Part shown: positions 1 through 8,241 of the stretch, piece after piece
Numbering within the stretch: position 1 is the stretch's first letter
Layout of the letters: each line of letters begins with the position of its first letter
Assembly: GCF_010685995.1 (NCBI RefSeq)
Contig: NZ_JAAGWK010000038.1
Coordinates: 1-58,159 of the forward strand
Source: Goekera deserti
Lineage (GTDB): Bacteria; Actinomycetota; Actinomycetes; Mycobacteriales; Geodermatophilaceae
Direction of reading: 5' to 3'
DNA length: 58,159 bases
The notes under the pieces: model-generated
The model's input: the letters and a program-made list of their open reading frames with translations, nothing else
Databases searched by the model: none
What the model was told of the DNA's origin: nothing
Program-made: the position numbers and the translations under genes

Positions 1-120
1 CTTTCGGCACGCTGTTGAGTTCTCAAAGAGCGGACGCACACGAAACCCGACCCGAAGGCCATCGTCCGAAGCGGCTTTTCCTACATTACATCGAGCTCCG
101 CGGCAGTCAGACCCGGGGGT
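1..120 (-). promoter_or_regulatory. Putative rRNA operon promoter and boxA leader
   Basis: Read on the minus strand, positions 27-18 give TTTGAGAACT, the actinobacterial boxA antitermination core, followed by a stretch (CAACAGCGTGCCGAAAG) like the leaders just upstream of 16S rRNA. Upstream, a -10-like TAATGT (83-88) lies 16 nt from a -35-like CTGACT (105-110). A further -10-like TATGGT is at 175-180. The 16S gene would start beyond position 1. This is recognised from memory of actinobacterial leaders; no rRNA sequence is visible in the window. The rest of 121-278 holds no gene I can support. Confidence 0.55.
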
Positions 121-278
121 CCCTATCCGCGTCCCGGCCGGTTTCCCGTGTCGGTGTCGCTCGGTGCATGGAGAACCATACACGCCTTCTGGGGGGTCGT
201 GCACGGGGGTCCCGCAGGGTCCTCCAGGCCCCTCCCGGGGACCTCCTCCACGGACGCGCAGCGCCCGCGGCCGACCGC

Positions 279-908
279 TCAGGCGACGCCCCGGGGCCGG
301 AACTGGACGCTCACCCTCGGGCCCACCGCCTGGGCAGCCTTGGGGACGGCGTGCTCCCACGTGCGCTGGCAGGAACCGCCCATCACGAGCAGGTCCCCGT
401 GCCCCAGCGGGAACCGGAGGGCGCGACCGCCTCCCGCAGGGCGCAGCAGCAGTGCGCGCGGCGAACCGAAGGACACGATGGCCACCACGGTGTCCTGCGA
501 GGACCCCCGCCCGACCCGGTCGCCGTGCCACGCGACGCTGTCCCGGCCGTCCCGGTACAGGCACATGCCGGCGGACACGAACGGCTCGCCCAGTTCCGGC
601 GCGTAGTACGCGTCCAGCGCCGACCGCGCGTCGGCCAGCAGCGGGTGCGGGAGCGCCTCGCGCGGTCCGAACCAGCGGAGCAACCGGGGGACGGCCACCT
701 CGCGGTCGTACATCTGCCGCCGGTCCGCCCGCCAGCCGATGTCGCCCAGCAGGACGTCCAGCACGGCGTCCGAGCCCTGGACCCAGCCGGGGAGGTGGTC
801 GACCCACGCGCCGTGGCCCAGTGCGTGCCGGACCACGGATCCGGCCAGCGGCCGCACCGACGGTTCGCCGAGCACGTCCCACATCGATGGCTGATGAGCG
901 AGCACCAT
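279..908 (-). CDS. AlkB-like 2-oxoglutarate/Fe(II) dioxygenase
   Basis: The 209-residue protein fits the AlkB-type dealkylating dioxygenases, which oxidatively remove alkyl groups from DNA or RNA bases using Fe(II) and 2-oxoglutarate. The iron triad is visible: the HxD motif in WHGDRVG (near residue 128), a distal His in TWEHAVPK, and the 2-oxoglutarate-binding Arg pair in GPRVSVQFR close to the C-terminus. Length is normal for the short bacterial AlkB group. The ATG at 908 starts MVLAHQPSM. It lies 124 nt downstream of the RecQ-like gene on the same strand, so a shared repair transcript is possible. Substrate preference cannot be read from sequence. Confidence 0.88.
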   Translation of the reverse strand: MVLAHQPSMWDVLGEPSVRPLAGSVVRHALGHGAWVDHLPGWVQGSDAVLDVLLGDIGWRADRRQMYDREVAVPRLLRWFGPREALPHPLLADARSALDAYYAPELGEPFVSAGMCLYRDGRDSVAWHGDRVGRGSSQDTVVAIVSFGSPRALLLRPAGGGRALRFPLGHGDLLVMGGSCQRTWEHAVPKAAQAVGPRVSVQFRPRGVA

Positions 909-1032
909 GCCGCCACGCTAACCCGCGTTTCGCACAGCTGTTCGAAAACCTGTGGACGGGCGGCGCCCGCCCACTCCGTCGGCTCTCCCGCAGGGCCGCC
1001 ACGCGCACGTGGTCGGGAGCAGGGGACCGTCG

Positions 1033-3321
1033 TCAGGCGGACAGTGCCAGCACGAACGGCAGCACCCCGGCGGCTCCCGCGCGGCGCAGCTCCCGGCCGG
1101 CCACCGTGATCGTCCAGCGCGAGTCGGCCAGGTCGTCGACGAGCAGCACGGGGGCGTCACCGGCCTCGGCCAGTCGCTCCCGCAGCTCGTCGCCCACGAC
1201 GATGCGCTGCCAGACACCGGCCAGCCGGAAGGCGCTGTTGCCGCCGGGCTGGCCGGTCGGGCCACCGTGCGCCAGGGACATCTCGCCCAGGTAGGGCAGG
1301 CGACCGAGCCGGGCCAGCCCCTGGGCCACCCCGGTGACCAGGGCGGGCCGGCGGCGGGACGGCACGGCGACCACCGCTCCCGGGCGCTGCGCCCAGTCCC
1401 AGGCGCCGAGCACCCGCGCACAGGCATTCACCAGCTCCTCGTCCGGCGGTGCGTCACCTCGCCGGAGGGACGCGCGGTGCGCCTGCGGGGCCGCGGGGTC
1501 CGGGTGGTCGAAGGCGGCGTCCGGGTCCTCCTCCAAGGGAGGCGCCTCCAGGTCCACGACCCCGCCCACGCCGTCGTCGCCGAGCAGGGTGCGCAGGCGC
1601 TGCCCCCAGCCCAGGTCGGTCAGCCGGGCGACCGCCCGGCCGGGCAGCAGCAGGTCCGACGCCGCGATCTTGCCCTTGACCTCCACGCCCAGCCGGTCGG
1701 CGCCGGTGGGCCACTGCGCCCGCGGGGCGAGCTCGACACCGGGCCGGTCCAGCCGTGCGGACGCCGCCGCCGACGCCCCGGCCGGGATGTCGCTGGGGTA
1801 CCAAGCGCCGGCGCACACGTCGCACCGCCCGCACGGTGCGGCCGTCGGGTCGTCCAGGGCCTCCTGCAGGAAGGCCATCCGGCACTCCGCGGAGTCCAGC
1901 GGCCGCGCGTACGCGAGCATCGAGCGCTGCTCCGCCTCGCGGGTGCGGGCCACCCGGGCGTAGCGGTCGGCGTCGTAGACCCAGGGCACGCCGGTGGACC
2001 GCCAGCCGCCCTGCACCCGCTCGACCGCGCCGTCCACGGCGAGCACCTTGAGCAGCAGCTCCAGGCGGGAGCGGCGCACGTCGGCGACCGTCTCCAGCCG
2101 GGCCACCGACCAGGCCCGGCCGTCGGCCATCGCGGTGAGCACCGCGGCGGCGTGGTCCTCCCGGGGCATGGACGACGTCGCGAACCACTGCCAGATCGCC
2201 ATGTCCTCCGGGCCGGGCAGCAGCAACACGTCGGCGTGGTCGACCGCGCGGCCGGCACGACCGACCTGCTGGTAGTAGCTGACCGGCGAGGACGGTGCCC
2301 CCAGGTGCACCACGAAGCCGAGGTCGGGCTTGTCGAAGCCCATGCCCAGGGCGGACGTGGCGACCAGGGCCTTGACCCGGTTCTCCCGCAGCGCCTCCTC
2401 GGCGTCCTTCCGGTCGGCGTCGTCCAGCCGGCCGGTGTAGGCGCGGACCTCGTGGCCGGAGTCGCGCAGCAGCGCGGCGGTCTCCTCCGCCGCGGCGACC
2501 GTCAGCGTGTAGACGATGCCGCTGCCCGGCAGGTCCTCCAGGTGGGCGGCGAGCCACGCGAGCCGGGCCCGGTCGGTGTCCAGGCGCAGCACGCCCAGGC
2601 GCAGCGAGTCACGCGCCAGCGGGCCGCGCACCGTGGTCACCTCGGTGCCGCCTGCACCGAGCTGCTCGGCGACGTCGGCCACCACCCGCTCGTTGGCGGT
2701 GGCGGTCGTGGCAAGCACCGGGGTGCCCGACGGCAGCTGGGTGAGCAGCTCCCGGATGCGGCGGTAGTCGGGCCGGAAGTCGTGGCCCCAGTCGGACACG
2801 CAGTGCGCCTCGTCGACCACCAGCAACCCGCACCGGCTGACCAGCGCGGGCAGCTGCTCGTCGCGGAAGCGCGGGTTGGTCAGCCGCTCCGGGGAGACGA
2901 GCAGGACGTCGACGTCGTCGGCAGCCAGCCGGGCGGCGATGTCGTCCCACTCGGTGGCGTTGGCGCTGGAGATCTCCACGGCCTTGATGCCGGCGCGCGC
3001 GGCGGCGGCCACCTGGTCGCGCATGAGGGCCAGCAGCGGGCTGACCAGCAGGGTCGGCCCCGCGCCGCGGCGGCGCAGCAGCGCCGTGGACACGAAGTAG
3101 ACCGCCGACTTGCCCCACCCCGTGCGCTGCACGACCAGGGCCCGCTGGTGCCGGTCGACGAGCGCGGCGACCGCGGCGTCCTGGCCCTCCCGGAAGACGG
3201 CGTCGGGGCGGCCGGTGAGCTCCCGCAGGACACCGAGCGCCTCGTCGGCGGACACCGGCGCGGCCGGCACGTCAGGGGCCTGCAGCCCGGCCGGCACGTC
3301 AGGGGCCATGGCGCTGCTCAT
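1033..3321 (-). CDS. recQ: RecQ-family ATP-dependent DNA helicase with C-terminal PRTase-like domain
   Basis: This 762-residue superfamily 2 helicase has a Walker A variant (QRTGWGKS, residues 65-72), the Walker B/DEAH stretch VVDEAHCVSDWGHDFRPDY typical of RecQ, and a cysteine cluster CGRCDVC suggesting the RecQ zinc-binding region. The last ~130 residues resemble a phosphoribosyltransferase fold (VLLVDDLADSRWT), an extension I associate with actinobacterial RecQ-like proteins. The reading frame stays open to 3456, but the ATG at 3321 is preferred: TACTGT (3334-3329) lies 7 nt upstream, a leaderless arrangement, and the RecQ-like sequence begins soon after it. It is divergent from the PHP gene and upstream of the AlkB-like gene. 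Confidence 0.92.
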   Translation of the reverse strand: MSSAMAPDVPAGLQAPDVPAAPVSADEALGVLRELTGRPDAVFREGQDAAVAALVDRHQRALVVQRTGWGKSAVYFVSTALLRRRGAGPTLLVSPLLALMRDQVAAAARAGIKAVEISSANATEWDDIAARLAADDVDVLLVSPERLTNPRFRDEQLPALVSRCGLLVVDEAHCVSDWGHDFRPDYRRIRELLTQLPSGTPVLATTATANERVVADVAEQLGAGGTEVTTVRGPLARDSLRLGVLRLDTDRARLAWLAAHLEDLPGSGIVYTLTVAAAEETAALLRDSGHEVRAYTGRLDDADRKDAEEALRENRVKALVATSALGMGFDKPDLGFVVHLGAPSSPVSYYQQVGRAGRAVDHADVLLLPGPEDMAIWQWFATSSMPREDHAAAVLTAMADGRAWSVARLETVADVRRSRLELLLKVLAVDGAVERVQGGWRSTGVPWVYDADRYARVARTREAEQRSMLAYARPLDSAECRMAFLQEALDDPTAAPCGRCDVCAGAWYPSDIPAGASAAASARLDRPGVELAPRAQWPTGADRLGVEVKGKIAASDLLLPGRAVARLTDLGWGQRLRTLLGDDGVGGVVDLEAPPLEEDPDAAFDHPDPAAPQAHRASLRRGDAPPDEELVNACARVLGAWDWAQRPGAVVAVPSRRRPALVTGVAQGLARLGRLPYLGEMSLAHGGPTGQPGGNSAFRLAGVWQRIVVGDELRERLAEAGDAPVLLVDDLADSRWTITVAGRELRRAGAAGVLPFVLALSA

Positions 3322-3401
3322 GGACCCGACAGTAGGCACCGGCACCGACAGCCGTGTCCCGCCGTGCACCGCCTGTGGACGGCGGGAGAGGATGACCGCC
3401 G

Positions 3402-4223
3402 ATGCTCCCCGCCGACAACCACGTGCACTCCCAGTGGTCCTGGGACACCGGACCACGCGCGTCCATGCTGGCCACCTGCGAGCGGGCCGTCGCCATCGGG
3501 CTGCCCTCGGTGGCGTTCACCGAGCACCTCGACTACACGGTGTGGGCGCCTGACGACCCCGCCACCGCCCTGGGGCTGACCGGTCGCCGGCCGGACTACC
3601 ACCAGCCCATCGACGTCGAGGGCTACGCCGCGAGCATCGCCGAGTGCCGCGGCCGCTTCCCCGACCTGCGGGTGCTGTCCGGCGTCGAGACCGGGGAGCC
3701 CCACCTGTTCGCCGCCAGCGTCGCGGCCCACCTGCGGGCAGCTCCGGTCGACCGGGTGCTCGGCTCCCTGCACTCCCTGGAGCTGGACGGCCGGCTGGTC
3801 GGGGTGAACCGGATGCTCACCGCCACCGGCGCCAAGGACACGATGCGCCGCTACCTGGCCGAGCTGGTGCACATGGTGGAGAGCAGCGACGTCTTCCAGG
3901 TGCTCGCCCACGTGGACTACCCGCGGCGCTCCTGGCCCTCGGGCGCCGGCCGGTACACCGAGTCGGACTTCGAGGAGGAGTACCGCGCGGTCTTCCGGGC
4001 CCTGGCCGCCGGCGACCGCGCGTTCGAGGTCAACACCACCAGCCCGCTCGCCTCGGTCGACCAGGTGCGGTGGTTCCGCGAGGAGGGCGGGTCGGCGGTG
4101 AGCTTCGGCAGCGACTCCCACGTGCCCGGGACGGTCGGGCAGCGGTTCGACCTGGCCGTGGCCGTCGTGGAGGCAGCCGGCTTCCGGCCCGGCAGGGACC
4201 GGTTCGACTTCTGGCGCCGCTGA
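3402..4223 (+). CDS. PHP-domain phosphoesterase (histidinol-phosphatase-like)
   Basis: The 273-residue protein begins MLPADNHVHSQWSWDT, placing the first PHP metal-binding HxH within ten residues of the start. Later metal-ligand stretches fit the family: the Glu in GVETGEPH, the His in AHVDYP, and GSDSHVPG near the C-terminus. PHP proteins of this size include histidinol-phosphate phosphatase (histidine synthesis), but no his genes are nearby, so the substrate is open. The ATG at 3402 has no clear ribosome-binding site, and a -10-like GAGGAT lies 8 nt upstream, so a leaderless message is plausible. It is divergent from recQ across 80 bp. Confidence 0.85.
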   Translation: MLPADNHVHSQWSWDTGPRASMLATCERAVAIGLPSVAFTEHLDYTVWAPDDPATALGLTGRRPDYHQPIDVEGYAASIAECRGRFPDLRVLSGVETGEPHLFAASVAAHLRAAPVDRVLGSLHSLELDGRLVGVNRMLTATGAKDTMRRYLAELVHMVESSDVFQVLAHVDYPRRSWPSGAGRYTESDFEEEYRAVFRALAAGDRAFEVNTTSPLASVDQVRWFREEGGSAVSFGSDSHVPGTVGQRFDLAVAVVEAAGFRPGRDRFDFWRR

Positions 4224-4273
4224 GGGGCCCGGGCCCGTCGTCGCCGACCCCCCGGCGCGGAGGTGCGCGCCGC

Positions 4274-4287
4274 TAGGGTCTCCGGGG
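4274..4287 (+). promoter_or_regulatory. Leaderless -10 box of the carbamate kinase gene
   Basis: TAGGGT (4274-4279) is a good actinobacterial -10 hexamer, and the GTG start is 7 nt downstream, so transcription would begin at or beside the start codon. No Shine-Dalgarno sequence precedes the GTG. This supports GTG 4287 over GTG 4263. Confidence 0.55.
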
Positions 4288-5276
4288 TGGCCATCCCGGA
4301 GCGTGTCGTCATAGCGCTGGGCGGCAACGCCATGACCGGGCCCGACGGCTCGGCGACCCCGGGGGCCCAGCGGGAGGCGATCGCCGCCGCGGCGCAGCAC
4401 GTCGCCGCCGTGGTGGCCAGCGGCGTCCAGGTGGTGCTGACCCACGGCAACGGCCCGCAGGTGGGCAACCTGCTGGTCAAGAACGAGCTCGCCGCGCACG
4501 AGGTGCCGCCGGTGCCGCTGGACTGGTGCGTCGCCCAGACCCAGGCCACCATCGGGTTCACCGTCACCGACGAGCTGGACGCCGCCCTCGAGGCACGCGG
4601 GCTGCCGCAGCGCACGGCCACGCTGGTCACCCGCACGCTCGTGCTCGCCGACGACCCCGGCTTCACCGAGCCCACCAAGCCGGTGGGCCGGCACCTGCCC
4701 CGCGCGGACGCCGAGCGGCTCGTGGCCCTCGGGCAGACCTGGGAGGACCGCGGCCCCCGGGGCTGGCGACGCGTCGTGGCCTCACCCGAGCCGCAGGAGG
4801 TCCTCGACGTCCCGGCCGTGCGGGCGCTCGCCGACGCCGGCTTCGTCGTCGTCTGCGCCGGGGGCGGCGGCATCCCGGTGGTGGACGACGGGCAGGACGG
4901 CGACGTGCTGCGCGGGGTGGAGGCGGTGGTGGACAAGGACCTCACGGCCGCGGTGCTCGCCCGTCAGCTGGACGCCGGCGTGCTGGTCATCGCCACCGAC
5001 GTGCCCCACGTGATGGTCGACTTCGACACCCCGGAGGCCCGCCCGCTGGGCGCGGTCACCCCCGACGAGCTGCGCCGGCATGCGGCCCGGGGCCAGTTCG
5101 CCCGCGGCAGCATGGGCCCCAAGGTCGAGGCGGCGCTGCGCTTCGTCGAGGGCCCGGCCGCGGGCGGACGGCGCAACCGCGCCGTGATCACCTCGCTGGA
5201 GCACATCGCCGACGCGGTGGCGGCCGCCGACGTCGGCACCTCCGTCAGGACCCCACCGTCTAGCAGAGAAGAGTGA
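4287..5276 (+). CDS. arcC: Carbamate kinase
   Basis: The protein (329 aa from GTG 4287) has the amino-acid-kinase fold signatures of carbamate kinase: VIALGGNAM at the N-terminus, HGNGPQVGN around residues 54-62, a glycine-rich CAGGGGIPV and a conserved KDLTAAVLA segment. It interconverts carbamoyl phosphate plus ADP with carbamate plus ATP, so in catabolism it harvests ATP and releases ammonia and CO2. It is followed at once by a ring-opening amidohydrolase whose region overlaps its stop, and it faces an FdrA/DUF1116 operon. This suggests it consumes carbamoyl phosphate from ureido-acid phosphorolysis rather than from arginine deiminase, and no arcA or arcB is present. Length is normal. Confidence 0.93.
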   Translation: MAIPERVVIALGGNAMTGPDGSATPGAQREAIAAAAQHVAAVVASGVQVVLTHGNGPQVGNLLVKNELAAHEVPPVPLDWCVAQTQATIGFTVTDELDAALEARGLPQRTATLVTRTLVLADDPGFTEPTKPVGRHLPRADAERLVALGQTWEDRGPRGWRRVVASPEPQEVLDVPAVRALADAGFVVVCAGGGGIPVVDDGQDGDVLRGVEAVVDKDLTAAVLARQLDAGVLVIATDVPHVMVDFDTPEARPLGAVTPDELRRHAARGQFARGSMGPKVEAALRFVEGPAAGGRRNRAVITSLEHIADAVAAADVGTSVRTPPSSREE

Positions 5277-5281
5277 CGCGC

Positions 5282-6385
5282 ATGCCCGCACCGATCGAGG
5301 TCCGCAAGGTCCCGCTGCACAACGTCAGTGACGCCTCCGAGCTCGCGGAGCTCATCGACTCCGGCGTGATGGACGCCGACCGCGTCGTCGCCGTGATCGG
5401 CAAGACCGAGGGCAACGGCGGGGTCAACGACTACACGCGGATCATCGCCGACCGCGCCTTCCGCGAGGTGCTCATGGAGAAGGGCACCCGCACCAAGGAG
5501 CAGGTCGGGGAGATCCCGATCGTCTGGTCCGGCGGCACCGACGGCGTGATCAGCCCGCACGCCACGATCTTCGCGACGCTGCCCGAGGACGCGGTGCAGA
5601 AGACCGACGAGCCGCGGCTCACCGTGGGCTTCGCGATGAGCGAGGTGCTGCTGCCGGAGGACATCGGCCGGATCACCATGGTGGAGAAGGTCGCCGAGGG
5701 CGTGCGCCGGGCGATGGCCGAGGCCGGGATCACCGACCCTGCGGACGTGCACTACGTGCAGACCAAGACGCCGCTGCTGACGATCGAGACGATCCGCGAG
5801 GCCAAGTCGCGCGGCGCGGAGACGTACTACGAGGAGCCGCACGGCTCGATGGACCTCTCCAACGGGACGACGGCGCTGGGCATCGCGCTGGCCCTGGGCG
5901 AGATCGAGCTGCCCGAGCAGAAGCAGGTCATGCGGGACTTCTCCCTGTTCAGCGCGGTCGCGTCCTGCTCGTCCGGCGTGGAGCTGGACCGGGCGCAGAT
6001 CGTGGTGGTCGGCAACGCGCGCGGGCACGGCGGCGCCTACCGGATCGGGCACTCGGTGATGACCGACGCCCTGGACACCGACGGCATCTGGAACGCCATC
6101 CGGGACGCCGGCCTCGAGCTGCCCGAGCGGCCGCACACCTCCGACCTGGGCGACCGGCTGGTCAACGTGTTCCTCAAGTGCGAGGCCGACCCGACCGGTT
6201 ACGTGCGCGGCCGGCGCAACGCGATGCTCGACGACTCCGACGTGTTCTGGCACCGGCAGATCAAGGCCACCGTCGGCGGCGTCGCGGCGTCGGTGACCGG
6301 CGACCCCGCGGTCTTCGTCTCGGTCGCGGCCGTGCACCAGGGCCCGTCCGGCGGTGGCCCGGTCGCCGCCATCGTCCGGGCCTGA
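5282..6385 (+). CDS. Ring-opening amidohydrolase (barbiturase / cyanuric acid hydrolase family)
   Basis: This 367-residue protein belongs to the small AtzD/TrzD/barbiturase family, which opens six-membered cyclic amides (barbiturate to ureidomalonate, or cyanurate to carboxybiuret). The family has three pseudo-repeats, each with a Lys-Ser pair. Candidates here are K41 in GKTEGNG with S83 in VWSGGTDG, K162 in QTKTP with S230/S231 in CSSGVE, and K299 or K328 with S356 in GPSGGGP. The ATG at 5282 has a purine-rich ribosome-binding site (AGAGAAGAG); a GTG at 5273 overlapping the carbamate-kinase stop is the alternative. Residues deciding barbiturate versus cyanurate cannot be assigned by eye. Barbiturate is favoured because the neighbours are a nucleobase permease and a molybdenum hydroxylase. 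Confidence 0.92.
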   Translation: MPAPIEVRKVPLHNVSDASELAELIDSGVMDADRVVAVIGKTEGNGGVNDYTRIIADRAFREVLMEKGTRTKEQVGEIPIVWSGGTDGVISPHATIFATLPEDAVQKTDEPRLTVGFAMSEVLLPEDIGRITMVEKVAEGVRRAMAEAGITDPADVHYVQTKTPLLTIETIREAKSRGAETYYEEPHGSMDLSNGTTALGIALALGEIELPEQKQVMRDFSLFSAVASCSSGVELDRAQIVVVGNARGHGGAYRIGHSVMTDALDTDGIWNAIRDAGLELPERPHTSDLGDRLVNVFLKCEADPTGYVRGRRNAMLDDSDVFWHRQIKATVGGVAASVTGDPAVFVSVAAVHQGPSGGGPVAAIVRA

Positions 6386-6388
6386 GCG

Positions 6389-6429
6389 GAGCGGCCCGCC
6401 ACTGCCCGGGTGGGGGTGGCGGGCCGCTC
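6389..6429. terminator. Bidirectional hairpin terminator between convergent operons
   Basis: A perfect 14-bp stem (GAGCGGCCCGCCAC pairing with 6416-6429) with a 13-nt loop fills the 42-bp gap between the amidohydrolase stop and the phosphatase stop. No T-tract follows, as is usual in very GC-rich genomes. Confidence 0.7.
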
Positions 6430-8230
6430 ACGGGCGGGGACGGTCCCCGCGCGGCCCGACCCCCGGGGGCCTGTCCCCCACGCGGTAGACCAGGAAGGCG
6501 ACGTCGTCGTCCAGGTCGTCGACGAGCAGGCGCTGGGTGAGCAGCCGCGCCAGCTCGTCGGCCGGCAGGCCGCGTCCACCGGCGAGCTCGGTCACGGCCC
6601 GGGCGATGCCGGCGTCCAGGTCCTCGCCGCGGCGCTCGACCAGACCGTCGGTGTACAGCAGCAGCGCCGAACCACCCGGCGTCGTCAGGGTGGCCTCCGG
6701 CCGCTCCCGGTCCGGCGCCACGGCCAGCGGCAGGCCCTGCGCCCGGTCCAGGTGCTGCACGGCGTACCCGTCGGTGAGCAGCGCGGGCAGGTGACCCGCG
6801 CTGCTGTACCGCAGGGACCCGGTCTGCGGGTCGACCACGGCCACGAACACGGTGCTGCAGACGGCACCGGGCACCAGCGCGGCGAACCGGTCGAGCGCGC
6901 TCAGCACCTGGTGCGGCGAGCGGCTCTCCAGCAGCAGCGCCCGGGCGGCGCTGCGCAGCTGCCCCATGACGGCGGCCGCGTCCAGGCCCCGCCCCACCAC
7001 GTCCCCGACGACGACGCCGTACAGCCCGCCCGGCAGGTCCACGACGTCGTACCAGTCGCCACCCACCTCCAACGTGCCCGTGGCCGGTGCGTAGTGGACG
7101 GCGAAACCGGCCGGCAGCGCGGTCGGCCCCAGGAACGACCGCTGCAGCGTGACTGCGACGTCGGCGAAGAACCGGGCGCGCTCGGACTCCGCCGCCGCCC
7201 GGTCCCGGGCGAGCCGCCGCTCGCGCTCGACGGCTCGCGCGTCGGCGACCGTCGCGGCCACCTGCCCGGCCACCAGGCCCAGGAAGGTGCGGTACTCCTC
7301 GTCCAGGCGCAGGTGCGGGCTGGCACCGAGCACGACAGCGCCGACCGGCCGGGCGTGCCCGGCCAGCACCAGCGGCAGCACCACGGCGTCGTCGACGTCG
7401 GCGTCCCCGGCCGGGCTGGCCCCGGCCAGCGACAGCCCGGGGACCGTCTCGGCGAGTCCGGTCGCCGTGCGGGCCACGCCGGTGCGCACGACGTCGTCCA
7501 CCAGGTCGGGCAGCGTGCTGGCCGACAGCGCGTCCGCGTGCCCGATGCCCTGGGAGGCGACGAGCCGCACGGTCGCCGCACCGCCGGCGTCGACGACGCC
7601 CTCCTCGGCGAGGTACACCAGGGCGAACGGGCAGTCGGTGCGGGCCTCGGCCAGCACCCGCAGCAGCGAGGCGCACGCCTGGGCCTCGCTGCCGTGGCCC
7701 GACCGCGGCATCCCACCGAGGTGGTGCAGGACGGCGAGGCGCCGGGCGGCGAGCACCCTCGGCGTCGTCTCGACGATGGTGGTGAGCAGGGCGGCGACCT
7801 GCCCACCCGGCCCCATGACCGGGCTGTAGCAGAAGGTGAAGTACGCCTCCTCCGGGTGGCCGTGCCGGGTCATCACCAGCGGCAGGTCGTCCATCGCGAC
7901 GACGCCGCCGGCGAAGACCCGGGCGACCATCCCGGAGATGTCCGGCCAGATGTCGGGCCACACCTCGGGCACCCGGCCGCCCAGCGCGGCGGGGTGCCGG
8001 CCGCCGAGCATCGGCGCGTACCCGTCGTTGTAGACCATGACCAGCTCGGGGCCCCACATCAGCAGCATCCCGAAGCGGCTGTTCAGCATCGTGCCGACGG
8101 TGGTGCGCAGCAGCGGCGACCAGTGCTCCTCGGCGCCCAGCGGCGTGCCGGACCAGTCGTGCCCGAGGACCAGTCGCTGGACGTCGGTCCGCCCCGGACC
8201 GACGACCAGCTCGTCCAGCCGGCCGTCCAC
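6428..8230 (-). CDS. PAS-GAF-PP2C (SpoIIE/RsbU-type) serine phosphatase
   Basis: A 600-residue signalling phosphatase. Residues ~30-160 form a PAS-like sensor (TPLGAEEHW, WGPELVMVYNDGYAP), ~175-330 a GAF-like domain, and ~360-585 a PP2C domain of the SpoIIE type. The metal-binding motifs are intact: GGDWYD (390-395), GDVVGRG (409-415), SAGHLP (477-482), LYTDGL (525-530) and DDDVAFL (574-580). Such proteins dephosphorylate anti-sigma-factor antagonists in partner-switching pathways. The GTG at 8230 starts only 12 nt after the DUF1116 stop, with a GAGGCGGG ribosome-binding site, so it is in the fdrA operon. The open frame runs further upstream, but that part overlaps DUF1116 and is not family-like. 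Confidence 0.88.
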   Translation of the reverse strand: MDGRLDELVVGPGRTDVQRLVLGHDWSGTPLGAEEHWSPLLRTTVGTMLNSRFGMLLMWGPELVMVYNDGYAPMLGGRHPAALGGRVPEVWPDIWPDISGMVARVFAGGVVAMDDLPLVMTRHGHPEEAYFTFCYSPVMGPGGQVAALLTTIVETTPRVLAARRLAVLHHLGGMPRSGHGSEAQACASLLRVLAEARTDCPFALVYLAEEGVVDAGGAATVRLVASQGIGHADALSASTLPDLVDDVVRTGVARTATGLAETVPGLSLAGASPAGDADVDDAVVLPLVLAGHARPVGAVVLGASPHLRLDEEYRTFLGLVAGQVAATVADARAVERERRLARDRAAAESERARFFADVAVTLQRSFLGPTALPAGFAVHYAPATGTLEVGGDWYDVVDLPGGLYGVVVGDVVGRGLDAAAVMGQLRSAARALLLESRSPHQVLSALDRFAALVPGAVCSTVFVAVVDPQTGSLRYSSAGHLPALLTDGYAVQHLDRAQGLPLAVAPDRERPEATLTTPGGSALLLYTDGLVERRGEDLDAGIARAVTELAGGRGLPADELARLLTQRLLVDDLDDDVAFLVYRVGDRPPGVGPRGDRPRP

Positions 8231-8241
8231 CGCCGCCCGCC

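Noticed and set aside
4263-5276. Carbamate kinase start at GTG 4263
   Set aside because: The -10 box TAGGGT lies downstream of that codon, and the eight extra residues are unlike the family.
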